Shown here: positions 57,750-64,000 of the stretch, piece by piece | How positions within the stretch are numbered: the stretch's first letter is position 1 | Layout: the number at the start of each line of letters is the position of its first letter | Source of the DNA: Candidatus Zhuqueibacterota bacterium | Lineage (GTDB): Bacteria > Zhuqueibacterota > Zhuqueibacteria > Oceanimicrobiales > Oceanimicrobiaceae | DNA: 64,000 nucleotides | Assembly: GCA_029261995.1 (NCBI GenBank) | Contig: JAJDAF010000058.1 | Span: forward strand, 1 to 64,000 | Reading direction: 5' to 3' | Notes under the pieces: generated by a model | What the model was told of the DNA's origin: nothing | What the model saw: the letters and a program-made list of their open reading frames with translations, nothing else | The model's database searches: none | Position numbers and translations under genes: made by a program

Positions 57750-58088
57750 ATGGCAAGCACATGGGATGATCTCGTAAAGACCGTACGTGAAGGCGTGGAC
57801 ACGGTTGTCGAGAAGACCGAAGAGCTGACAAAAATCGGCAAGATCAAAGTCGAGATCATAAACATCAAGCGTCATGTTGACAAGAATTTTGCTGAACTCG
57901 GCGGCAATGTTTATCACATGATCGTCGAAGACGACGAGACTCAAATTGCTGGCAATACGGATGTCAAATCCATCGTCGAGCGCATCAGAACTTTGGAACA
58001 GGATCTTGATCGCAAGAACGAACAGCTCGAGCAGGTCAAGGTAAAAGACAAGAAAGATGTAGTAAAACAGCCGGAAGCGGCATCCTGA
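57750..58088 (+). CDS. Small charged coiled-coil protein
   Basis: 112 aa from the ATG preceded by AGAAGGAG. It is almost wholly helical and highly charged, with heptads in KTVREGVDTVVEKTEELTKIGKIKVEIINIKRHVDKNF (split across about 9-45) and again in ERIRTLEQDLDRKNEQLEQVKVK. The middle contains GGNVYHMIVEDDE. I recall similar small proteins in FCB genomes but no named function. There is no signal peptide; cytoplasmic. It stands just before the CapA-like gene. Confidence 0.7.
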   Translation: MASTWDDLVKTVREGVDTVVEKTEELTKIGKIKVEIINIKRHVDKNFAELGGNVYHMIVEDDETQIAGNTDVKSIVERIRTLEQDLDRKNEQLEQVKVKDKKDVVKQPEAAS

Positions 58089-58140
58089 CAGCCTCATTCT
58101 GAGCACAGGGCTAAACGACTACCAATTCTCGAGTTAACAA

Positions 58141-59313
58141 ATGAACGCAACGACTTTGTTGTGGCGAATCATCTTCAGCTGGGTATTTGGTAGCTTTAGC
58201 CCCGTTCTATTTGGGCCAGCCTTTGGCCAGGCTGAAATTCCTCAGTCGCACGCGAGACGCCCGGCGGTCCTTGGGCGCACCACCGTTTCGATTGCCGCGG
58301 TTGGAGATCTCATGCTAGGCTCATGGGTTACTCCCGTTCTTGAAAAAAGCGGCGCAACCTATCCATTTACGGCCACCCGGCCCTATCTTGAGTCCGCGGA
58401 CATCGCCATCGCCAACCTCGAAGCACCCTTCACCGTTGATGGTGAGCCATTTGAGAAGACCTTTAACTTCAAAGTGCCACCCGAATACGCGCACGGCGTG
58501 CGTGCCGGCGGCATTGATGTCGTCACTCTCGCCAACAATCACACCTTGGATTATGGCGTGACCGGCCTGCTTTCTACCATGATGGCTCTTGATGAGGCGG
58601 GTGTGGCGCATAGCGGCGCCGGCCCCAACAAGAAGGCCGCACACAAGCCAGTCGTTCTCGAAGTTGACGGGCGAAGCGTTGCCTTTTTCGGCTACTCGAT
58701 GACATTCCCAGCTGAGTTTTATGCCAGGGAAGACAGCGGCGGCACGGCTTATCCCGAAGAGAGACTGATGTCTACAAACATCCGGGCCTGGAAAGATTCG
58801 GTCGATTTCGTGGTCGCATCGTTTCATTGGGGGGCCGAGAAACGACAAACGCCGAAGGGCTATCAAATCCACTTTGCTCATCTGGCTATCGACAGCGGTG
58901 CGGACCTGGTGCTCGGACACCATCCGCACGTATTGCAGGGTCTTGAAATTTATAATGGCCGCCTAATCATCTACAGCCTCGGCAACTACGCTTTCGGCTC
59001 TTACAGTCGCAACTCAGTCGATAGCATTATCTTAAAAATTCACCTTAGAGATGATGGTTTGCTCTACGCCCGTTGCGTTCCCTTGAATGTCAACAACCGC
59101 GAGGTTGAGTTTCAGCCCGCCGTTCTTGATGGCGATCGCGCCAGAGCCATCATCGCGTCGTTACAGGAGCTTAGCAAACCGCTCAATGCTGAAAAAAACA
59201 TCATCGATGACACCGGTTTGATCCTTGGCGATTGGGCAGAATTCCATGATGAGTGGTTATTGGACACATCGTTAAGTTCGTTTTTGAATATACGGAAAGC
59301 CGAAGCCAACTAG
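58141..59313 (+). CDS. CapA-family (poly-gamma-glutamate capsule type) metallophosphatase-fold protein
   Basis: 390 aa with a signal peptide (WRIIFSWVFGSFSPVLFGPA ... FGQ). The calcineurin-like fold carries AAVGDLMLGSW, IANLEAPFT, LANNHTLDYG, ASFHWGAEK and LGHHPHVLQGLE, in the usual order. CapA/PgsA proteins act in poly-gamma-glutamate synthesis and export, but many homologues outside that operon have unknown periplasmic roles. No other capsule gene is nearby, so the name should not be over-read. Confidence 0.88.
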   Translation: MNATTLLWRIIFSWVFGSFSPVLFGPAFGQAEIPQSHARRPAVLGRTTVSIAAVGDLMLGSWVTPVLEKSGATYPFTATRPYLESADIAIANLEAPFTVDGEPFEKTFNFKVPPEYAHGVRAGGIDVVTLANNHTLDYGVTGLLSTMMALDEAGVAHSGAGPNKKAAHKPVVLEVDGRSVAFFGYSMTFPAEFYAREDSGGTAYPEERLMSTNIRAWKDSVDFVVASFHWGAEKRQTPKGYQIHFAHLAIDSGADLVLGHHPHVLQGLEIYNGRLIIYSLGNYAFGSYSRNSVDSIILKIHLRDDGLLYARCVPLNVNNREVEFQPAVLDGDRARAIIASLQELSKPLNAEKNIIDDTGLILGDWAEFHDEWLLDTSLSSFLNIRKAEAN

Positions 59314-59448
59314 CCGCCAGCGGAAAGCATCCGAGTCTTCACATCGTAGCACACATTTCTTTTCGGCATGCAATTGCACTGCGCAAACTCGAGTTGTTTG
59401 CCTAAGTTCCGCATTGTGGCGAACCCTGTCAAAACGCGTGGAGGGAAG

Positions 59449-60858
59449 ATGGAGTCAAAGGTGCACGATCAGGAGATTATTCTGCAAAAGCTGTGGAAGA
59501 GCCGCAAGTTGTTTAACGCCAAACTTGAAACCGCTTCCGGCAAACCGGTTGAGGTTCTGTACGCCGGCTCCGAAAACAATGACTCCGGGCCAGATTTCAA
59601 AAACGCCATCCTGAAGATAGCTGGTGTGCTGCTCAAAGGTGATTTGGAAGTGCATCTCAATTCAAGAGGATGGTACGAGCACCGCCACCATCTCGACGCT
59701 GCCTATAACAACGTCATTCTTCATCTGGTGTCCGAGTTTCCTGCGAGAGAGCTGCATATCGAACGGGAGGACGGTGTGAGAGTGGAACAGCTTCATGTAC
59801 ACCTGGACAAAGAGAGCATCGATCTGTGGAGCAGGCGCGACCCGATTCAGGATGACGCCGCCGGCCTCTGTTTGGTCAAGGCGTGTCCGTTGCGCGAACA
59901 GTCAGCGGAACACATCATGAAGACGGTTGAACGTGCGGCCGAGCTGCGGTTTCTTGACAGAGTTGAACAGATTCGTGAGGATCTGAGCTTGGTGAACTGG
60001 GATGAGGTCTTGTACCGCCGAATCATGCAGGCCCTGGGCTACTCCAAGAATCAGCAGCCATTCCGCCGTCTCGCTGAACTCGTGCCTTTCGCGATGCTGG
60101 CTTCAGAGATGCAGTGGGTGGCCGATGAGACGGCGGCAAAGCGTTGCGCTGCGCTTCTGTTTGGTGCGTCGGGCCTGCTTCCCGGGGTGGCATCACTACA
60201 GGAAGGGCTTGCGCCGGACAGCGCGGCCTATGTTGCGCCCATCATTCAACTGTGGAGTGAACTGAGCAGAAGACTCGAATTAAAACCAATGCGCAAAGAA
60301 GATTGGCAGTTTTTCCGATTGCGGCCTCAGAATTTTCCCACCCGCCGCATTGCGGGGTTTGTCCAGGTCATGCGTCGCTTCTATCAACCCGGTCTTCTTG
60401 AAGGACTGATGGTCATCGTTCGGGCTCACCAAGACAACATCAAGGCCCTCAGACAAGAACTCGAGAAGGCGTTTTGTGAACGACCCACGGACTATTGGTC
60501 GAACCACTACACCTTTGATGGCGAGACGGGTGGCGCGCAAAATGAAATGCTCATAGGAAGAGAGCGGGCCAGAGACATTCTGGTCAATACGGTGACCCCA
60601 GTGCTTTATCTTTTTGCCCAGGAGTCATGCCAGGGGCGACTCAAGAATGTTGTCCTTGAGTTGGGTGCGAGTTATCCGAAGCAGGCTGAAAATGAAATAA
60701 CGCGGCTGATGAGAAAGCAATTGAGTTCACTTGAATTCAGGATGGATGACAATGTGAAAACCGCTCGCCAGCAGCAGGGGTTGATTCAGCTTCACAGGAT
60801 GTACTGCAGAAGCCTGAAGTGCGAGGAGTGCCTCGCTCTGCCTAACGGGTTTCGCTAA
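59449..60858 (+). CDS. DUF2851 family protein
   Basis: 469 aa from the ATG with GGAGGGAAG upstream; an in-frame ATG at 59368 lacks a ribosome-binding site. The N-terminus (EIILQKLWKSRKLFNAKL, GSENNDSGPDFKNA, GDLEVHLNSRGWYEHRH, AYNNVILHLV) and the C-terminal helical region with the final CRSLKCEECLAL match DUF2851, a family of unknown function in Bacteroidota and relatives. The conserved D-GPDF and the Cys pair near the end suggest metal binding. Its 3' end overlaps the next, convergent gene by 17 bp. Confidence 0.87.
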   Translation: MESKVHDQEIILQKLWKSRKLFNAKLETASGKPVEVLYAGSENNDSGPDFKNAILKIAGVLLKGDLEVHLNSRGWYEHRHHLDAAYNNVILHLVSEFPARELHIEREDGVRVEQLHVHLDKESIDLWSRRDPIQDDAAGLCLVKACPLREQSAEHIMKTVERAAELRFLDRVEQIREDLSLVNWDEVLYRRIMQALGYSKNQQPFRRLAELVPFAMLASEMQWVADETAAKRCAALLFGASGLLPGVASLQEGLAPDSAAYVAPIIQLWSELSRRLELKPMRKEDWQFFRLRPQNFPTRRIAGFVQVMRRFYQPGLLEGLMVIVRAHQDNIKALRQELEKAFCERPTDYWSNHYTFDGETGGAQNEMLIGRERARDILVNTVTPVLYLFAQESCQGRLKNVVLELGASYPKQAENEITRLMRKQLSSLEFRMDDNVKTARQQQGLIQLHRMYCRSLKCEECLALPNGFR

Positions 60859-61048
60859 GCTCGGGATTGGTTTCGATGATTCCCTGCAGCACAATTCGGT
60901 ACTCGCCGGTGTCCTGATTAATGGTTTCAAGAATGGCTCTGCACTGTGACGAGTTCTCCAGCATTGCCGAGATCTGCTTCTTCAGGCTGGCCCCTGAAAG
61001 CTTTGTGACATTGAGTTTTTCGAGGTCTGTGAACTTTACCTGTGCCAT
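60842..61048 (-). CDS. Small hypothetical protein, 68 aa
   Basis: Starts at ATG with GAGAGG five bases upstream, a strong site that supports a real gene. Residues form a basic N-terminal part (VKFTDLEKLNVTKLSG) and a mixed segment (GEYRIVLQGIIETNPEL). No family recognised. It overlaps the end of the DUF2851 gene tail to tail. Confidence 0.6.
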   Translation of the reverse strand: MAQVKFTDLEKLNVTKLSGASLKKQISAMLENSSQCRAILETINQDTGEYRIVLQGIIETNPELSETR

Positions 61049-61203
61049 GAATTCCTCTCGACGCCGAATTGGCCGTAGTGCTGCATTTCGCTGTGGCTAG
61101 TCTATAGTATCGGATTCTATCTTGCATCCTTGAAGCAAATTTTACTAATCTTGTCGCCTGCCGATATGGATTAAGCGCAAGTAACATTTGTCGGACAAAA
61201 GGC

Positions 61204-61233
61204 TTGACTTTTTCAGATAAATAGTTAACTTTG
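61204..61233 (+). promoter_or_regulatory. Probable promoter for the 137-aa secreted protein
   Basis: TTGACT (61204-61209), 16-base spacer, TAACTTTG (61226-61233). The right element also fits the TAnnTTTG consensus of Bacteroidota promoters. The start codon lies 55 bp downstream. Confidence 0.5.
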
Positions 61234-61287
61234 TGTTCGTAAAGTAGTCTAAAACAAGTCCGTTGTACATCAAACTTTACAGATATC

Positions 61288-61701
61288 ATGAGACCGCTTA
61301 TCACAATTTTTTTCATCATATTCGCAGTTTCAGTACTGTTTTCCGGCACAATAATCGGCAATTTCCGGGGACAACCTGGGTTCAATAAGGTCACTCTGAA
61401 GTGGACGTCTGAAGGAGAGCAGAATCTCAAGGGATTCGAAATCGAGCGGAGTTTCGAGAATAAAGAGGGTACTTTTTTGGGCGTGGGCTCTGTCAGCGCA
61501 AGTCAGGAGATCAAACAGAAGAAAGAATATGAGTATGAAGACAAGACCGTTTTTAAAGGTGGGGCACGTACCTTCTATTATCGCCTGAAGATAGTGGACA
61601 CAGATGGGGGGGCGACGTATACCAAGCCGCCCATCTCGGTCAGTCCGACCATCTCTAACGCCCGCCAGACCTGGGGGAGTATCAAGGCGATGTTCAGGTG
61701 A
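61288..61701 (+). CDS. Secreted FN3-like protein
   Basis: 137 aa with a signal peptide (ITIFFIIFAVSVLFSG) and one beta-sandwich resembling fibronectin III (GFNKVTLKWTSEGEQNLKGFEIERSFE ... FYYRLKIVDTDGG). It ends RQTWGSIKAMFR, with no sorting domain. The short basic tail could be a distinct targeting tag; that is a guess. A terminator follows. Role unknown. Confidence 0.75.
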   Translation: MRPLITIFFIIFAVSVLFSGTIIGNFRGQPGFNKVTLKWTSEGEQNLKGFEIERSFENKEGTFLGVGSVSASQEIKQKKEYEYEDKTVFKGGARTFYYRLKIVDTDGGATYTKPPISVSPTISNARQTWGSIKAMFR

Positions 61702-61731
61702 TCCCCCCAGCAACTCTGGATTTGTTTCACG

Positions 61732-61762
61732 GGCAGCGTTTCGGAGGAGCGCTGCCTTTTTT
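61732..61762 (+). terminator. Rho-independent terminator
   Basis: GGCAGCG / CGCTGCC stem followed by TTTTTT, 30 bp after the preceding stop. Confidence 0.85.
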
Positions 61763-61786
61763 GTTTGTCCTACTTCCGACGACGAG

Positions 61787-62431
61787 TTAACTGGGCTCAA
61801 TCACAGCGCGGATTCGGGCCTCGACTTCAGATAATTCTCCCAATCCCGGTATCACATGCAGGATTTTCCGGCGGTCATAGTACTCGACTAGCGGCGCAAC
61901 ATCCGCATGGTATTTTCCGAGCCGGCTTCTCAGTATTTCCTCACTGTCGTCTTGCCTCTGAATTACTCTGGTTGCAATTTCTGGTGGTGGGGGACTAAAA
62001 GTCACGTGGTAGATTTTGTCGGTGACCGGATCGATTCGACGGCCGGAGATTCTCCCAATGATCTCACTGTCCGGCACTTCGATTTTCAGCACGTAGTTGA
62101 TGCGTTTGTCGGGGTTTGCTAGCCCATCACTCAGCGCGTCCTGCAGGGCTTCGGCTTGTGGAACTGTCCTCGGAAAACCGTCGAGTAAAAAACCCTTGCA
62201 CGCATCCGGGAGAGAGATTCGTTCCATGATTATTTCAATCACGAGGTCATCGGGCACAAGGTCGCCCTCCGACATATAGCGGTCAGCCCGTTTGCCCTGC
62301 GGCGTCCCTTCCGACACTGCTTCGCGAAGCATGTTTCCTGACGAAATGTGTGGGAACCCCAGTCGCTTCTGGATGAGCGCTGCCTGTGTTCCTTTTCCTG
62401 AGCCCGGCGGGCCGATGAGTAAGATTCGCAT
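61787..62431 (-). CDS. adk: Adenylate kinase
   Basis: 214 aa from the ATG at 62431 (AAAGGA upstream), giving the canonical N-terminus MRILLIGPPGSGKGTQAA. It interconverts ATP + AMP and 2 ADP. The P-loop is GPPGSGKGT, the AMP site includes GFLLDGFPRT, and the LID is GRRIDPVTDKIYHVTFSPP without zinc-binding cysteines. The closing R-x(n)-D-x-R pattern is present. It is not embedded in the ribosomal-protein operon as in many bacteria. Confidence 0.96.
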   Translation of the reverse strand: MRILLIGPPGSGKGTQAALIQKRLGFPHISSGNMLREAVSEGTPQGKRADRYMSEGDLVPDDLVIEIIMERISLPDACKGFLLDGFPRTVPQAEALQDALSDGLANPDKRINYVLKIEVPDSEIIGRISGRRIDPVTDKIYHVTFSPPPPEIATRVIQRQDDSEEILRSRLGKYHADVAPLVEYYDRRKILHVIPGLGELSEVEARIRAVIEPS

Positions 62432-62749
62432 CTCGTGTCCTTTTGAATTAGCTCCATTTGTCACAATGAAAAGTGTCAATCTGGTCTCTATTTAGGTATT
62501 GAATTGACCGATTGCGTAAATTAGAATAATAAAATTGTCTAACCTTTTGTTAAGGTAAAAAATGTGCGCAAAAATGCAATAGCAACGCGCATATAGAACG
62601 AAATGTCAAGATTGATAGGTGTGGCAGAAGAGTATCTATAGTCATACCATGCTGTGCCATTGGGTATCTCCGGCGCAAATGGTCTGTTATTTTGCCGTTT
62701 CAAAGTGGCGTCATTTTAAGTGATGTGGTTGTGGGATGACACCAAATAG
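62432..62749. other. Intergenic, nothing specific
   Basis: About 320 AT-rich bases upstream of adk on the minus strand; no gene or clear element. Confidence 0.35.
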
Positions 62750-62775
62750 AAAAAGGCCGGATTGGCGGTCCAGCC
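62750..62775 (-). terminator. Terminator of the tRNA unit
   Basis: On the minus strand GGCTGGA / TCCGGCC (one G-T pair) followed by five T, just past tRNA-Glu. Confidence 0.65.
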
Positions 62776-62781
62776 GTTTTG

Positions 62782-62854
62782 CGTCCCCTAGGGGAGTCGA
62801 ACCCCTGTTGCAGGAATGAAAGTCCTGAGTCCTAGGCCACTAGACGAAGGGGAC
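62782..62854 (-). tRNA. tRNA-Glu (anticodon TTC)
   Basis: 73 nt on the minus strand. The acceptor stem GTCCCCT / AGGGGAC is perfect, the anticodon loop CTTTCAT reads TTC, and the T arm AGGGGTTCGACTCCCCT is canonical. The 3' CCA is not encoded. Confidence 0.95.
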
Positions 62855-62869
62855 ATTGATGAACAGTAG

Positions 62870-62943
62870 GGTGAGCGAGGGGACTTGAACCCCCAACCAC
62901 CGGAACCACAATCCGGAGCTCTGCCAGTTGAGCTACGCCCACC
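62870..62943 (-). tRNA. tRNA-His (anticodon GTG)
   Basis: 74 nt including the extra G at -1 and the C discriminator that mark tRNA-His. The acceptor is GTGGGCG / CGCTCAC with one G-T pair; the anticodon loop TTGTGGT reads GTG. CCA is not encoded. It lies 15 bp upstream of tRNA-Glu on the same strand, so the two are co-transcribed. Confidence 0.95.
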
Positions 62944-62956
62944 AAAACAGTGCTCC

Positions 62957-62984
62957 AATTTAGAATGTTTTTCAAAATATGCAA
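62957..62984 (-). promoter_or_regulatory. Probable promoter of the tRNA-His/tRNA-Glu unit
   Basis: On the minus strand TTGCAT (62984-62979), 16-base spacer, TAAATT (62962-62957), 13 bp before tRNA-His. Confidence 0.5.
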
Positions 62985-63365
62985 GCCTTTTCTCTGAGTT
63001 CTTTTGCAGTGATTCGCTAAGGTTCAGATGACATCAATCTACGGCTGGCGGTGTGGTTTCTGAGTTCCATCCAGCAGCTTCGTTAAAATTCCCAACGGTG
63101 AGCCCTTGGAGACCTGAGTTGCGAACGCGTATTTCGGCTGCCTGGCGAACTGGCCCTTCGGGCTTGGTGGCTCAATGTCGCAGGTGACAGCGCGGGACAC
63201 TTGCAATATTCCCCAACATCTTTTATCTTTGTGTGACCTTGAGGCCAGGATGGTCAAGCTGCAGATGCCACGCCGAAGGCCTTCTGCGGAGGACAGCCTT
63301 AACAGGAGCCTGGTCGGGCTCCACAAATCACTCGCAAATTCGGCGTTCCGCGACAGGAGAAAACA
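62985..63365. other. Intergenic, nothing specific
   Basis: About 380 bp. Short frames on both strands overlap each other and show no protein family. ACAGGAG at the right end is the amidase ribosome-binding site. Confidence 0.35.
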
Positions 63366-64000
63366 GTGGACAAGAATCAAACCATCAGTTTAGCCAAAGT
63401 CAATCGACGTCAGTTTTTAGCATATTTTTCCGCGGCAGGCCTGTCAACGACTCTGTTGCCCGGTGTGCTTTGGGCGCGCATGCAGGAGAACCCCGCAGCG
63501 ACGGTGACCAAAGGAATGCTGGCTGAAGCGGAAAAGATCGCCGGGCTTGAGTTCACGGAAGCGGAACGCGACCTCATGCTGCAGGATCTCGATGAGTATC
63601 TACAGAGCTACAAAGATATTCGAGAAGTCGAATTGCAGAACTCGGAGGCTCCAGCGCTACTGTTCAATCCTGTCGTGCCCGACCAATCTTTCAAGGCGAG
63701 GCGTGAGCCCTCAAAATACAGCAAGCAGGAAGAAGTGAGAGCCCCGTCGAAACTTGAAGATGTTGCGTTTTGGCCGGTGACCCGCTTGGCCGAGCTCATC
63801 CGGACGCGCCAGGTCACTTCCGTGGACTTGACCCGGATGTACCTGAGCCGGTTGAAAAAATATGACACGCAGTTGCAGTGCGTCGTTACACTGACTGAGG
63901 AGTTGGCCCTGCGTCAGGCAAAGCAGGCGGACCAGGAGATCGCCGCAGGCAACTACCGAGGGGCTCTGCATGGCATCCCATGGGGGGCGAAAGATCTGCT
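63366..64000 (+). CDS. Amidase-signature enzyme, N-terminal part (runs off the window)
   Basis: GTG start at 63366 with ACAGGAG upstream. About 211 codons are visible. A twin-arginine-like signal (NRRQFLAYFSAAGLSTTLLPG) precedes a ~100-residue leader, then the amidase fold begins at about 137 (FWPVTRLAELIRTRQVTSVD, YLSRLKKYD, LQCVVTLTE, GALHGIPWGAKDLL). The K of GAKDLL is the first residue of the expected Ser-Ser-Lys triad; the serines lie beyond the edge. A secreted amide hydrolase is more likely than the cytoplasmic GatA because of the signal peptide. Confidence 0.85.
   Translation, partial: MDKNQTISLAKVNRRQFLAYFSAAGLSTTLLPGVLWARMQENPAATVTKGMLAEAEKIAGLEFTEAERDLMLQDLDEYLQSYKDIREVELQNSEAPALLFNPVVPDQSFKARREPSKYSKQEEVRAPSKLEDVAFWPVTRLAELIRTRQVTSVDLTRMYLSRLKKYDTQLQCVVTLTEELALRQAKQADQEIAAGNYRGALHGIPWGAKDL

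Noticed and set aside
63039-63380. Minus-strand 113-aa frame before the amidase
   Set aside because: Overlaps the amidase ribosome-binding site and start; no family or start signal.

Overview
The window looks like a chromosomal segment of an uncultured FCB-group bacterium (Calditrichota / KSB1 / Ignavibacteria-like). The main reason is that eight large secreted proteins end in the type IX secretion (por) sorting domain with the signature QNYPNPFNPxTxIxYxLP. The window also holds two orphan MacB/FtsX-type permeases typical of Bacteroidota-related lineages, a DUF2851 gene and ordinary Gram-negative housekeeping genes. Organism assignment is inference; there is no rRNA in the window.

Layout. 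1-970: repeat-rich DNA (a 20-bp palindromic array, a conserved ~135-bp module, an 11-unit 21-bp array), then a hypothetical gene, a 148-bp MITE-like element and a DinB-like gene. 2.8-6.2 kb: class II photolyase, a locally amplified and decaying GxxExxY (PDDEXK_3) gene with strong hairpins, and a YhgN/MarC membrane protein. 6.2-9.1 kb: an NTF2-like secreted protein, a small membrane protein and a LytS/LytR-type two-component system. 9.4-20.8 kb: four sorting-domain proteins (PD40 propeller, two lamin-tail/CotH proteins, an extracellular EEP nuclease). 20.9-24.7 kb: orphan ABC permease, a second copy of the MITE, and a glycerophosphodiesterase. 24.7-30.5 kb: an accessory island with a 1455-aa TIR-CHAT-STAND-TPR protein, a second module plus 11-unit 21-bp array, an inverted-repeat element and a nucleotidyltransferase. 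30.8-32.4 kb: YHYH lipoprotein with a translationally coupled membrane protein. 32.4-45.8 kb: four more sorting-domain proteins, including a 2432-aa protein with 11 HYDIN/ASH-like repeats. 46.5-64 kb: mostly housekeeping (GAF-SpoIIE phosphatase, permease, MsrAB, threonine synthase, EF-P, glycosyltransferase, family 5 UDG, M28 peptidase, CapA-like, DUF2851, adenylate kinase, tRNA-His, tRNA-Glu, and the start of an amidase).

How they fit together. The sorting-domain proteins probably build an outward-facing surface or secretome; no T9SS machinery gene is visible here. The TIR-CHAT-STAND protein is the best candidate for a conflict or immune system: one polypeptide carries a putative NADase-type domain, a caspase-like protease with intact His/Cys, an NTPase switch and TPR sensors. 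The most puzzling non-coding signal is the pair of 21-bp, 11-unit arrays about 29 kb apart. Each follows the same conserved module, but the unit sequences differ.
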